A stretch of DNA of 28,980 bases. Source: a virus. This document shows positions 1 through 7,715 of the stretch, one piece after another. The stretch spans positions 1-28,980 of the IMG/VR virus record IMGVR_UViG_3300029268_000104; one strand, given 5' to 3'. Within the stretch, counting starts at the first letter, position 1, and every line of letters starts with the position of its first letter. Both the position numbers and the translations under genes were made by a program. A model generated the notes under the pieces. That model saw only the letters and a list, made by a program, of their open reading frames with translations, searched no databases and was not told where the DNA came from.

Positions 1-171
1 AACGAGCGCATCAGGGTGAGCGGCAACTATGCCGGTTACATCATGCGCATGGCCAGGGTACGCAAGGAACAGGGCGAGATCAGAGAGCGCAGGATAAAAT
101 TCCTGAATCAGCTTGAAGATCACAGGGCCGAGCAGCAAATGCAGCTTTTTGAGAAAGGAGGTGAACAATGA
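1..171 (+). CDS. C-terminal end of a hypothetical phage protein (partial)
   Basis: An open frame runs from the first base to TGA at 169-171; the start lies outside the window. The visible 56 residues are highly charged and predicted helical, rich in Arg, Glu and Gln, and I recognise no family. The stop overlaps the next start as ATGA (168-171), so the two genes are translationally coupled. A strong Shine-Dalgarno-like AAAGGAGGTGA just before the overlap lies inside this gene. It probably belongs to the early or regulatory operon that precedes the late genes in Mu-like phages; that is inferred from position only. Confidence 0.6.
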   Translation, partial: NERIRVSGNYAGYIMRMARVRKEQGEIRERRIKFLNQLEDHRAEQQMQLFEKGGEQ

Positions 172-365
172 TCATCAAGGGTAAACGAGGATTGAAAGTT
201 GAGACCATCGAGTATGAATGCGAGGAGATACTGAGTCGCATCACCGCGCTTACCAGCTTGCTGAAGGCTGCTGACCGATCGAGGGTAAGCGACGACGACA
301 TGTTCTGGGTTCTGAGCATGATCGAGGAGCATATTCCGGACCGTGACCTGGTGATCAGCAATTGA
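168..365 (+). CDS. Small hypothetical phage protein (65 aa)
   Basis: A 65-residue acidic protein, mostly helical, with no motif I can name. Start choice is well supported: AAAGGAGGTG lies just upstream of ATG 168, which is unusual in this window where most genes lack a Shine-Dalgarno site, and the start overlaps the upstream stop as ATGA. It is the last gene of the rightward operon, because an intrinsic terminator follows 23 bp after the stop. Function unknown; a small early or middle phage protein is likely from position. Confidence 0.65.
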   Translation: MIIKGKRGLKVETIEYECEEILSRITALTSLLKAADRSRVSDDDMFWVLSMIEEHIPDRDLVISN

Positions 366-388
366 TCATTCCTGATTATAAAGGAAAG

Positions 389-413
389 ACCCTGCCGGAA
401 GGTGGGGTTTTTT
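389..413 (+). terminator. Intrinsic terminator of the rightward early operon
   Basis: An 8-bp stem (389-396 with 401-408, two G-T wobbles) closes a GGAA tetraloop and runs straight into six T residues (408-413). It sits just before the stop of the converging minus-strand membrane gene at 415, so it separates two convergent transcription units. Confidence 0.8.
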
Positions 414-414
414 G

Positions 415-1038
415 TTAGTGTCTAACTTTAAATTTTCTTTCCCTTGGCCTTATGGGTGTCCCCTTTTTCTTCTGTTTCTTTTGTTCCAAAAACAAGGTTG
501 AATGATGTGCTTGTGCGAGGCTGAAAACGTTAATTACCATATCCAATACAGATAGTAAGGAGATGAAAACAAGGAATAGAATCAAGAAGAGAAAAAGTAT
601 ATTAAACACAAATGCCTGACTGGCAGAAATCGCTATATTGACAGAAATAACAAGGTGATATATAAATGAAACCAGAAGAGTAAAAGTTAAAATTGAAAGA
701 CTCATTGCAAAAACAAAACTATAGGATTGGTAAAGTGATTTCCCAGTTGATAGTGGTTTTGATGCTTTTAATAAAAATTCTTTATTTCCAAACCCAATGA
801 TTATAGCGAACCCACCGAGGATGAAACCGATGAGGTTAGGGAAAACCGTTAATGCATCCTGCACAATAATATCTATCATCTTATATAAATCCCTATTTAG
901 CAAGGTGCAGAGGAGTACTATAGAAATCGATAAAAGAATTCCAATGCACAAATTACGTTTGGCTTTTTTGTAGGGATACTGAAAGAATAACGTTTTCCAT
1001 CCCCCACCATGAAGCTTTAAGAACTCTTCTCTTGTCAT
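415..1038 (-). CDS. Four-helix membrane protein of an accessory cassette
   Basis: A 207-aa integral membrane protein with four hydrophobic stretches at about residues 31-48, 66-84, 105-132 and 142-165, a basic cytoplasmic-type N-terminus and a strongly basic Lys/Arg tail from about residue 187. I recognise no family. Its ATG overlaps the stop of the DUF4747-like gene (1035-1038), so the two are co-translated and probably work together. Base composition is visibly AT-richer than the neighbouring head genes, which suggests a separately acquired moron cassette. A membrane effector beside a soluble partner is a layout common in superinfection exclusion and abortive infection, but that role is inference. 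Confidence 0.7.
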   Translation of the reverse strand: MTREEFLKLHGGGWKTLFFQYPYKKAKRNLCIGILLSISIVLLCTLLNRDLYKMIDIIVQDALTVFPNLIGFILGGFAIIIGFGNKEFLLKASKPLSTGKSLYQSYSFVFAMSLSILTFTLLVSFIYHLVISVNIAISASQAFVFNILFLFLILFLVFISLLSVLDMVINVFSLAQAHHSTLFLEQKKQKKKGTPIRPRERKFKVRH

Positions 1039-1880
1039 TGTCTGAATAATTGCATTATTTTATTAAATACAGCTTGAGGTTTAAGATCAACATCCTCAAA
1101 GGTGAAATGCACCCGCCTTGGATATTCACTTGTCTCAATCTTTCTTTTTATGTCATGAGCATCAACAATATTAGCTTTCACTTTGCCATTACTTTGTGCA
1201 AGTTTCAATGTGCCCAATAAAAATTTACTGTCCATCGACAATGATTTATGATGGTCAGGTGTCAGGATTATTTTTGCTTTTCCTGCCTGCATCTCCTTAA
1301 ATTCCCGGTCAGCAAATTCCTCCTCCTTGTCAACAAGGTCATCGTTTGTATAGGATATATCGATTTCAAGGTTAAGAATACGGTTAGCGTGTATAATTTC
1401 TTCGATTGCATTAATTTCAGTCTCTACCTCAATATTTAATTCCTCATCAGATTCAATTATTTTGGGGAGTGCATATTCAAGATACTTTACCACATTTTTA
1501 ACAGAAAATCCACGTTCCGGTTCAATACAAAACCGGTGAGCAGAAGGAATAAAGTAGTAACTTGTCTCTTTTAAGTTTGGGAAAATGTTGTCAGGTATTT
1601 CATAGACTACAGGCTCCATTTGTTCGAGATTCAGCCAATTTTGTCCCTCAATTTTCGTAAAACTCGAAAATTTTCCATAGAGGTATGGTACGTCATTTTG
1701 AGTTCCTTTGAATTGAGTCCTGATGATATAATGAGTATCTCCATAAATCCTTCCTGGGATTTTTGAATGAAACAATTTTTCAAAAACATCGATGTAAGCA
1801 TCATCACCGCTTCTGTTAGTTGAGCGCAACTTAACATTAACTACAAACAGATTAGATTCAGTTTTAGATTTACGTGGCAT
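1035..1880 (-). CDS. DUF4747-like protein, accessory (moron) gene
   Basis: I choose the ATG at 1878-1880, giving 281 aa and beginning MPRKSK. An in-frame ATG at 1952 would add 24 hydrophobic residues resembling a signal peptide, but that stretch contains a good promoter -7 element (1904-1911) and an inverted repeat, so it is more likely untranslated. The protein resembles DUF4747 family members as I remember them: a short basic N-terminus before a beta-rich start, a central EIPDN..PN segment followed by an aromatic strand and SAHRF, and a C-terminal half with charged helices. The molecular function of DUF4747 is unknown. It precedes and overlaps a membrane-protein gene. A defence or exclusion role is possible but not shown. 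Confidence 0.65.
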   Translation of the reverse strand: MPRKSKTESNLFVVNVKLRSTNRSGDDAYIDVFEKLFHSKIPGRIYGDTHYIIRTQFKGTQNDVPYLYGKFSSFTKIEGQNWLNLEQMEPVVYEIPDNIFPNLKETSYYFIPSAHRFCIEPERGFSVKNVVKYLEYALPKIIESDEELNIEVETEINAIEEIIHANRILNLEIDISYTNDDLVDKEEEFADREFKEMQAGKAKIILTPDHHKSLSMDSKFLLGTLKLAQSNGKVKANIVDAHDIKRKIETSEYPRRVHFTFEDVDLKPQAVFNKIMQLFRQ

Positions 1881-1882
1881 AC

Positions 1883-1934
1883 TGTGTGTTTTAGGAATAC
1901 ACACAAAAGTATAAAATATTACACCGATCAGAAA
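1883..1934 (-). promoter_or_regulatory. Promoter and operator-like repeat of the accessory cassette
   Basis: Read on the minus strand, TACTTTTG (1904-1911) matches the Bacteroidetes -7 consensus TAnnTTTG; the -33 region (about 1931-1934) is T-rich but lacks a clean TTTG. A 7-bp inverted repeat (TGTGTGT at 1883-1889, ACACACA at 1899-1905) overlaps the -7 box and the expected start of transcription, so it may be a repressor operator. The first ATG downstream is at 1880. Such a private promoter is expected for a moron expressed from a silent prophage. Confidence 0.5.
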
Positions 1935-1952
1935 AAAATGTTTCATGGTCAA

Positions 1953-2501
1953 TTATGTCCTGGGGTGAAGTGTTACATTATACCTGGGTGTAACCTCCAC
2001 CTCGGTCATGTCGCGCACGGCTGACATGTCGGTTACTTTAGCCTGGTACACTTCGGTTTCAAGGATCATCTCCTCGTGGTCATGGTTGGGCAGGGTTTGA
2101 ACACGCACGAACGGGCCGCTGTAGGCGGTATGCCAGCCATGCAGGCAGAGGTTTACGGCATCGGGCAGGTCAAGGTATGCCAGGGCGACGCTCTGATCGG
2201 CTGAAGCGTCCCGGGCTGAGGCCTTGGTTTTGTGCACCAGATGTAGATGTACCTGGATGTCGGCCTCCTGGACTCCGGCGCTGAGTTCCCTCCAGGTGAT
2301 GGGTTTGAATTCTATGAACACGGCCGGGAATTTGAATGGCCGCTCCTTGGCCATGAACTCAACCTGTTTGTTCCAGATGTCGAAATGCTGAATGGTCCCA
2401 TTGAACACTTTGGTGGTAACGTCGTCGCCAGTGGTGACTTCAATGGTGACGCCGATCTTCTTGAGCTGAGTGATCAGGTCGGTATATAGGGTCTTTCTCA
2501 T
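1953..2501 (-). CDS. Mu gp37-like protein, probable tail terminator / connector component
   Basis: A 182-aa protein, last gene of the minus-strand head module. The composition (N-terminal helix with a Leu/Lys/Ile pattern, then alternating strands with PAVFIEF and a C-terminal ...TPRYNVTLHPRT end) and the position after the gpG-like gene resemble the gp37 / minor tail terminator type of small phage protein. These cap the tail tube and join it to the head. Its start overlaps the gpG-like stop by 4 bp. I see no catalytic motif. The assignment is from fold-like pattern and synteny, so moderate; another connector subunit is possible. Confidence 0.5.
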   Translation of the reverse strand: MRKTLYTDLITQLKKIGVTIEVTTGDDVTTKVFNGTIQHFDIWNKQVEFMAKERPFKFPAVFIEFKPITWRELSAGVQEADIQVHLHLVHKTKASARDASADQSVALAYLDLPDAVNLCLHGWHTAYSGPFVRVQTLPNHDHEEMILETEVYQAKVTDMSAVRDMTEVEVTPRYNVTLHPRT

Positions 2502-3019
2502 GACATGATGCGTTTGATGTTTGTTAATAGTACCTGTTTAATGCCGGTTGTCATATCGCTGCTGTTACCTATGTACTGTCGCTTAGGGATGACAACGGTT
2601 AATTTTGTTTTGCGGGTTAGCGCCATGCCCATGTACATCGGATTCTTGGTTTTAAGGTACATGGCCCTGGCCCAGGCCCGGCTTTTGGGCGTTACCGAAG
2701 GATGCGTTTCGCCCCCTTCGTTGTGGATCCTGGCATAAGGTTTCAGGCTTCCGCCGGCACGCACGATGACCGATCGTGGCCCCATCTTCTGGTAGTGGAT
2801 CGTATCGACCAGTCCATTGCTGTTTTTGCTTCTCAAAGCAGGATATCCGTTATCAATTTTCTTTCGTGGCCAGGGATTAAACGAACCATCGCGCCAACCC
2901 TGCTCCTCGAATCGCTGCTTTGAGAACTTCACGGCCTCGGTACCCACGATATCGGGCATCCGGTCGAAGAACCTCTCGAGGGTTTCAAGTCTTCTGGTCA
3001 CGTCTTCCTTAATGGGCAT
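2498..3019 (-). CDS. Phage virion morphogenesis protein (Mu gpG / tail completion family)
   Basis: A 173-aa basic protein with the hallmarks of the phage virion morphogenesis (tail completion, Phage_tail_S) family: an N-terminal helix starting from a short lead, an RF.EQGWRDGSF.PWP segment in the first third, a YARIHNEGG stretch in the middle and IPKRQYIGNS near residue 150. Members help complete head-tail joining in Mu-like and P2-like phages. It overlaps the next gene by 4 bp. Upstream, toward the gpF gene, there is a 100-bp gap that holds a candidate plus-strand small RNA. Confidence 0.75.
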   Translation of the reverse strand: MPIKEDVTRRLETLERFFDRMPDIVGTEAVKFSKQRFEEQGWRDGSFNPWPRKKIDNGYPALRSKNSNGLVDTIHYQKMGPRSVIVRAGGSLKPYARIHNEGGETHPSVTPKSRAWARAMYLKTKNPMYMGMALTRKTKLTVVIPKRQYIGNSSDMTTGIKQVLLTNIKRIMS

Positions 3020-3064
3020 TTAAACAATTTTTAAAGGATGTGTATCAAATGTTTAAATCTGTCG

Positions 3065-3146
3065 TATATTTGCAGTGGCGGGAAGAAATTCCTGCTGCTA
3101 CACAAGAGGCGGTCGGTGTTTATCACTGATCGCCTTTTGTGGTTTT
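3065..3146 (+). ncRNA. Candidate plus-strand small RNA with two stem-loops
   Basis: In the gap between two minus-strand genes the plus strand has a -7 box TATATTTG (3065-3072), matching TAnnTTTG. It is followed at once by an 11-bp stem (3074-3084 with 3089-3099, three wobbles) capped by a GAAA tetraloop, and then by a second 11-bp stem (3108-3118 with 3124-3134, two wobbles, 5-nt loop) trailed by TTTTGTGGTTTT. The second stem plus T-rich tail is terminator-like on the plus strand only. A transcript of about 70 nt (around 3077-3146) is predicted. Its 3' end would be antisense to the end of the gpF-nuclease gene. No good -33 box is visible. Confidence 0.4.
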
Positions 3147-4502
3147 AAACATATCCCTGAAAGAACCATTTTTCAGCTTTCCCCAGGTGATATCAGGGTA
3201 TAAACAGTTTTTCCAGATCAGCTGTATGCGACGGACAGATCCTTTCAGGACTGTATCTTTCATTGCATCCAATCCATTAATAATATCCTGCAATTTATGT
3301 TCATCGCTGAGATGGATCAGTACATTTTCAGCCTTTTGATTCGCTGCTACTTTTATTGAATTTCGGATAGCTGCGAAACCATTCTTTGTGATGGGCGACT
3401 TGATTTCCCATAATGAGTTGCTCTTATCCAGTCGGATCACGTCGGGGTAGTGCTCTCCTGGGATATTATAGACCGCAAGCATTCTTACTCTTTCATTTTG
3501 CTCGGCCAGGAATTTACAGGTTGCAAAGTTCGACTTCAGGTCGCTCTTGGGTGTAGTGGCGTGCTGATCAACCCATCCCTTGCCATGAGAATCGTACACC
3601 CTGGTGTATTGATGCTGCCCCATGTTTTCGGCATCGGCCATGGAGGCTGATGGCACACCTTCCCAGTAAGGATGGTTTTTTGAAAAAACCGTGCCGGTCT
3701 TGGCATGGTTAACGTTAAATCCTTGTTTTACCATTCGGTCATATTCACTTTGACCGGTTTTCTCGTTAACAATTGTTTTCTTCAGCTCTTCGATTGCCTC
3801 TTGCCCCCGGGTTTCAGGTGGGGGATCGTCGCTCACCGGGTCGACCCAGCATCTGCAGTTCCATCCGTTGGGAGGATAGATCTGGTCCCACACCGGATCG
3901 GAGGCAGCGAAGATTTTGTTATGAAGCTCCCGGTGAGCCTCACGCACGTGGCCATCGGCCCGGGTGCGATACTGCCACGAAGGGTAGATGTCCTTCAGGC
4001 CTGCCATACGATTGTAGTCGGCGATGCGGGTAGCGGTTACCTGAGCCTGGTTGTATTCGGTTCGCAGGTAGTTGCCATGAAATTCATTCCCGAGTTTGGC
4101 CGCCTGGAGTTTGAAATCGTCAAACGACCTGAGCTTTCCCTGGTCGTCTCTGAGCTGCCGGGAGAGCTGAACGATCTCCTGAAAGTTCTTTGCTGCCGAG
4201 AAACGGTAAACGTTGCGCTCCAGTGCCTTTATTTTCTGAGCGTCGTCCGTAGCGTAGTCTATTGCCCGATCGTCGATCTTAAGGCCACGTTTGACCGCAT
4301 CCATGTAAATTAGGCCGGTTGTCCTGGTCAGATCTGTGTCGACTTTACCTGCAGGGATCTTTTTCTCATAAACTTTAGCGATCAGGGCAGACCACTGGCG
4401 GGAGAGTTTACCCATGAGCTTTTTATCCGACGGATCATCGGCCAGCTTAACTTCAGCTGCCCCTTTGATATGATACAGTCGATCGAGCACACTCTTGCGC
4501 AT
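3123..4502 (-). CDS. Minor head protein (Mu gpF / SPP1 gp7 type) fused to a nuclease-like C-terminal domain
   Basis: A 459-aa protein. Residues about 90-220 carry the phage head morphogenesis signature: a helical region, then YRTRADGHVREAH (178-190), a PVWDQIYPPNGWNCRCWV stretch (203-220) with the paired cysteines. This family binds the portal and helps procapsid assembly and DNA ejection. Residues about 325-445 are extra: a PDVIR strand (D354), WEIKSP (E366, K368), then AANQKAENVLIHL, the D...ExK pattern of PD-(D/E)xK and CdiA-type toxin nucleases. Such fusions are known for head proteins that deliver toxin domains. The gene follows the portal by 17 bp. The head part is secure; the nuclease call is from motifs. 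Confidence 0.8.
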   Translation of the reverse strand: MRKSVLDRLYHIKGAAEVKLADDPSDKKLMGKLSRQWSALIAKVYEKKIPAGKVDTDLTRTTGLIYMDAVKRGLKIDDRAIDYATDDAQKIKALERNVYRFSAAKNFQEIVQLSRQLRDDQGKLRSFDDFKLQAAKLGNEFHGNYLRTEYNQAQVTATRIADYNRMAGLKDIYPSWQYRTRADGHVREAHRELHNKIFAASDPVWDQIYPPNGWNCRCWVDPVSDDPPPETRGQEAIEELKKTIVNEKTGQSEYDRMVKQGFNVNHAKTGTVFSKNHPYWEGVPSASMADAENMGQHQYTRVYDSHGKGWVDQHATTPKSDLKSNFATCKFLAEQNERVRMLAVYNIPGEHYPDVIRLDKSNSLWEIKSPITKNGFAAIRNSIKVAANQKAENVLIHLSDEHKLQDIINGLDAMKDTVLKGSVRRIQLIWKNCLYPDITWGKLKNGSFRDMFKTTKGDQ

Positions 4503-4519
4503 GCCCCCGCGTGGGGGGC

Positions 4520-5752
4520 TTAGTCGAAAAAATTGGATGCTCCGGAGGATTGTTTTTTGCCGGTGATAGGCATGTTGTATTTCTCGGCGAAGTAAGCAGG
4601 ATCCACCTCGTAATTGGTCAGCATCAGGTCGTCGATGGCCAGCTGCTCCTCAGGGGTATATTCGATAGATTCATCCCAGTCGAACTGATGTCCAACGAAT
4701 TTGAATCCATGAATGCCAAGAAAAGGAAGCAGCTTTCCGTTAACCAGGTCACGCACAAAGTCGGAATCCTGATCGCACAGGTCGCGAAATCCCCGTTCGT
4801 GTACTTCGCCCTGCGACTTGCTGGATCCGTCATCCATGGTCATGGTGCTGCCGGTGATAAGTTTACTCATCTCTGAGTTACACGTAATGATGCGTTTGTC
4901 GTATACATTGTATGCATCTCCCCGGGTGGTTTCCTTGATATCGATGGTAGTGCCGTCGGGAAAGAGTCCCCAAGCTGCGGCCCCCATCTCATCGAGCATG
5001 GTTTCGATCTTGCCTCGTTCCTTCGGATCACGGGAGGTGGTTGTCCCGATTCGGATCGGCATTCCGAATATCTCTCCGAACTGATCCCAGTAGGCGGCCA
5101 TGTTCTTTTTGCTGATGGCATGAGGACATGCTTTAAGCAGGAGTCCAAGGTTTTTGCGATCCCCCACGCCAATACTCCAGTCACTGAAAGGAGGCATGGT
5201 AAAATCATAACCTTTTTTCCACTCATCCATTGGGTCGCGAATGATGCGATTATACTCGGGAACTACATGTTCGCGGGGAACCAGCTTGATTTCTTCAAAC
5301 ATGGGGATCCCGGTAATGGGATCATTAATAAGGTTACCGAATTCGATGAGCGAAAAACCATAATAAATTGAGTCCAGAGACAGGTTCACGAACTGTTTGA
5401 ACCATGATGTTTCGAGGATCTGTGTAAGGTCAGGATTTTCGGCCTTTGTTTTGGCGTTGACGATCTTGAAGCTCTTGCGCAGGGTCTGTATCTTACGGTT
5501 GCCAATGGCTCCGCTCAGGTGACTGTCAATCTCCGTATCAACATAGATATCCAGAAGCCGGCTGCGGCGGGGGTTCTCAACGTTGATGGCCAGCTGCCAT
5601 GCAGTGCGCCAGAAGTCGATATCCTTCTTTGTGAGGGTTCGGGTTTTAATGGCCAGGTCGATAAGGATCTGTGTGGCCTTGGCTACGGATTTCTTATCGG
5701 CCAGGGTGTAGGTGTTGAACCCGATGGTTTTGGTTTGTGTTCTGGGTGCCAT
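4520..5752 (-). CDS. Portal protein (DUF935, Mu gp29 family)
   Basis: A 410-aa protein whose order of features fits Mu gp29-like portals: an RSRLLDIYVDTEIDSHL stretch near residues 58-74, WFKQFVNLSLDSIYYGFSLIEF near 112-133, PREHVVPEYN near 153-162, and a C-terminal segment describing membrane-independent oligomer helices followed by acidic residues. Portals form the dodecameric ring at the capsid vertex through which DNA is packaged and ejected, and to which gpF-type proteins bind. It lies between the gp36-like gene and the gpF-nuclease gene in a tightly packed minus-strand operon. Confidence 0.88.
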   Translation of the reverse strand: MAPRTQTKTIGFNTYTLADKKSVAKATQILIDLAIKTRTLTKKDIDFWRTAWQLAINVENPRRSRLLDIYVDTEIDSHLSGAIGNRKIQTLRKSFKIVNAKTKAENPDLTQILETSWFKQFVNLSLDSIYYGFSLIEFGNLINDPITGIPMFEEIKLVPREHVVPEYNRIIRDPMDEWKKGYDFTMPPFSDWSIGVGDRKNLGLLLKACPHAISKKNMAAYWDQFGEIFGMPIRIGTTTSRDPKERGKIETMLDEMGAAAWGLFPDGTTIDIKETTRGDAYNVYDKRIITCNSEMSKLITGSTMTMDDGSSKSQGEVHERGFRDLCDQDSDFVRDLVNGKLLPFLGIHGFKFVGHQFDWDESIEYTPEEQLAIDDLMLTNYEVDPAYFAEKYNMPITGKKQSSGASNFFD

Positions 5753-5764
5753 GTTGTATAGGGA

Positions 5765-6181
5765 TTACCAATCGTATTTCTGACGAGTTTGAGATCCCCA
5801 GTTGCAAGGCAGGGGATCGGCCTGATCGGCTGCGGGTGATGGCAGGACCGGGGTGATGTTGCCCTTGGCTACTTCGCTGAGCCACTTCAGGGCATCTTCG
5901 TAACGGAGGCGGCGGTTTTCTAATCCCATGCGACCGGGCAGCTGGGAATGCATGTGATAAAGTGCTATATCCATCATACGCATGATGATCTCGCTGGAGC
6001 GGTCTTGCTCAGTAGCAGAGAAAATGGCGTCGCAGTCGAAACGCTGGTTAAGATAACCCGTCATCTGGTCCTGAGCCATCGTTTCGGCAAGCGATCGGGC
6101 AGCGCTGTCGCTCTGATCAACGATGTCCAAGTCGTCGGGTGTGATCAGGGTTTTATAATCATCTTCGGTTAGGAATGCCAT
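5765..6181 (-). CDS. DUF1320-like protein (Mu gp36 family), head completion
   Basis: I start it at ATG 6179-6181 (138 aa, MAFLTEDDYKTLI...). A longer in-frame reading to 6334 would overlap the terminase gene by about 150 bp and adds unlikely sequence. The N-terminus MAFLTEDDY with acidic helices and the LNQRFDCDAIF segment, plus an LYHMHSQLPGR stretch, match the gp36 / DUF1320 pattern of small head-tail connector proteins that begin with a short helix and a D-rich turn. It ends 12 bp before the portal start and begins 1 bp from the terminase stop. The place between terminase and portal differs from Mu, where gp36 follows the capsid gene. Confidence 0.7.
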   Translation of the reverse strand: MAFLTEDDYKTLITPDDLDIVDQSDSAARSLAETMAQDQMTGYLNQRFDCDAIFSATEQDRSSEIIMRMMDIALYHMHSQLPGRMGLENRRLRYEDALKWLSEVAKGNITPVLPSPAADQADPLPCNWGSQTRQKYDW

Positions 6182-6182
6182 G

Positions 6183-7715
6183 TTACCAGGTTTTAGAATG
6201 TTTGCGTTTTCCGATCGATGCTCCGCAGTTTTCCATGCGTACACGTTTTTGTAGGATCCAGATGGCCCCCTCGTCGGCATCGGGTCCATCGTCGTTGATC
6301 GAACTTCCCTTTTCAAAGGCCAGGGTCTGTTCAACGCCCATAATCATGTGAGCTGAAGTACGGCAAGCCATGTTATAAGTCACATAGCCACGCTCCCACA
6401 GCGGAGCAATGGCCTGGATGCGCATGAACTTGTCGGGTTTCTGCCGTTTGTCGCCACGAATCGGCAGGAAGTATCCCCTCACCCGGGCTTCGTTCTCGAA
6501 ATCTTCAAAGAACATGTCCTGTAGAAATACCTCCTCCATGTAAAAGTCAACAGAAACTTCATCAGGTATGCTCTCGTAAAAGTCGAACATCCACTTCACG
6601 GCCTCGGTGATGGTGCACTGTTTAACGAAGGCATCAATATTAAACAGCCTCAGGCCGATTTTGCCCCAAACCTTTATGGCTTTGAAGTCGTTGGTGGTCT
6701 TGGGTTTGTACGATGGATCAAAATAGGCGACGATATGCTCCATTTGTTTGAGCGGAGGGATCTTGTCCCAGTGGATCCATTCATTCTTAAAGATCTTCCC
6801 GATCACTGCAGCCCTGTGGAAGTATTCGCGGCCGGCCAGGTAAAATCCCATTCGGCGAAACCTTATCTGGAGTTCCTCTGAGGTGTAGTTTTCCTTCCAG
6901 GTAGGCTCACCCGTGAAGGTGCCGTCGATGGTGGCCATTACTTTGGAGTGCCAGATATCGGGCCGTTTGGGCTTTGTTTCGTCAGTATCGCCAACGATAT
7001 GAGCCAGGATAGATTTAGAGTGGATCCTGTTGCCTACCACGATCATGCGTGAGGCCTTGATCAGGAGCGATCCGTAGAGGGATCCCATGACCCACTTCAG
7101 GGTTTTGTCGACCCGGTCGGGGTTGAGCACGATTTCGTCGTCGTCGATATCATCGACAACGCAGTAATTGGGGCGGCGTTCGCGGTTACGGATCCCACGG
7201 GGCGACTGGCCCCTTCCATATGCTTTGAACAGGATCCCATCGGTGGTTTCAAACTCTCCCTCTTCCCAGGATCCTGATTTCTGCTGTAGGCCGAAGTCGG
7301 CAATATACCTCTGGTTCATCTCAAGTTCAGCCTGAAGGTGACTGAGCAGGTTGTTGGCATCGGTTTCGTTCTTGCCAACGATAACCATTCCATGGATCTC
7401 TCCATGGGCTTTGAGCCAAAGGGGGATGATCACGTCGGCATGAACGCTCTTGGCATGTTCACGCGGCCACTCCAATACGGCAAAAATGTTTTTGTCGGCC
7501 TTGATCTTATTAGCTGCTTCGATCTGGAACCTTGCGCATTTGGCTTTGGCATAATGCGGGAAGTAATAGTCAACGAAGGCAGAGTAATCTTTCAGAAGCG
7601 ATTGAATGCGTTTGCGCGATACCTCAGCAGATTCAACGATGTCGATTCGCGTCGACTCCTGGACTACGCGGCAGAATTCCTTCCAGCGGGCGAATGCCTC
7701 GTTATTGTTAATCAT
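6183..7715 (-). CDS. Terminase large subunit (Mu gp28 type)
   Basis: A 510-aa DNA-packaging motor. An N-terminal ATPase domain shows a deviant Walker A, WPREHAKS (83-90), as in many phage terminases, and a Walker B strand with acidic residues, VVDDIDDDE (186-194). The C-terminal nuclease domain begins near HIVAYFDPSYKP, which supplies the first metal-binding Asp of the RNase H-like fold, with further acidic residues at DFYMEEVFLQD and near the end at DDGPDADEGA. It is preceded by the small terminase with a 4-bp overlap. In Mu-like phages this enzyme packages DNA by headful from integrated copies, taking some host flanks. Confidence 0.92.
   Translation of the reverse strand: MINNNEAFARWKEFCRVVQESTRIDIVESAEVSRKRIQSLLKDYSAFVDYYFPHYAKAKCARFQIEAANKIKADKNIFAVLEWPREHAKSVHADVIIPLWLKAHGEIHGMVIVGKNETDANNLLSHLQAELEMNQRYIADFGLQQKSGSWEEGEFETTDGILFKAYGRGQSPRGIRNRERRPNYCVVDDIDDDEIVLNPDRVDKTLKWVMGSLYGSLLIKASRMIVVGNRIHSKSILAHIVGDTDETKPKRPDIWHSKVMATIDGTFTGEPTWKENYTSEELQIRFRRMGFYLAGREYFHRAAVIGKIFKNEWIHWDKIPPLKQMEHIVAYFDPSYKPKTTNDFKAIKVWGKIGLRLFNIDAFVKQCTITEAVKWMFDFYESIPDEVSVDFYMEEVFLQDMFFEDFENEARVRGYFLPIRGDKRQKPDKFMRIQAIAPLWERGYVTYNMACRTSAHMIMGVEQTLAFEKGSSINDDGPDADEGAIWILQKRVRMENCGASIGKRKHSKTW

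Noticed and set aside
1881-1952. Signal-peptide-like extension of the DUF4747-like gene
   Set aside because: The 72 bp contain a -7 promoter element and an inverted repeat; start at 1880 fits the family's usual opening and length.
3705-4313. Long plus-strand open frame (202 codons) inside the gpF-nuclease gene
   Set aside because: Antisense to a well-supported gene with clear motifs; no promoter or family pattern.
6182-6334. Longer form of the gp36-like gene (189 aa)
   Set aside because: It would lie within the terminase gene by 150 bp and adds sequence without family resemblance; the ATG at 6181 gives the expected start.
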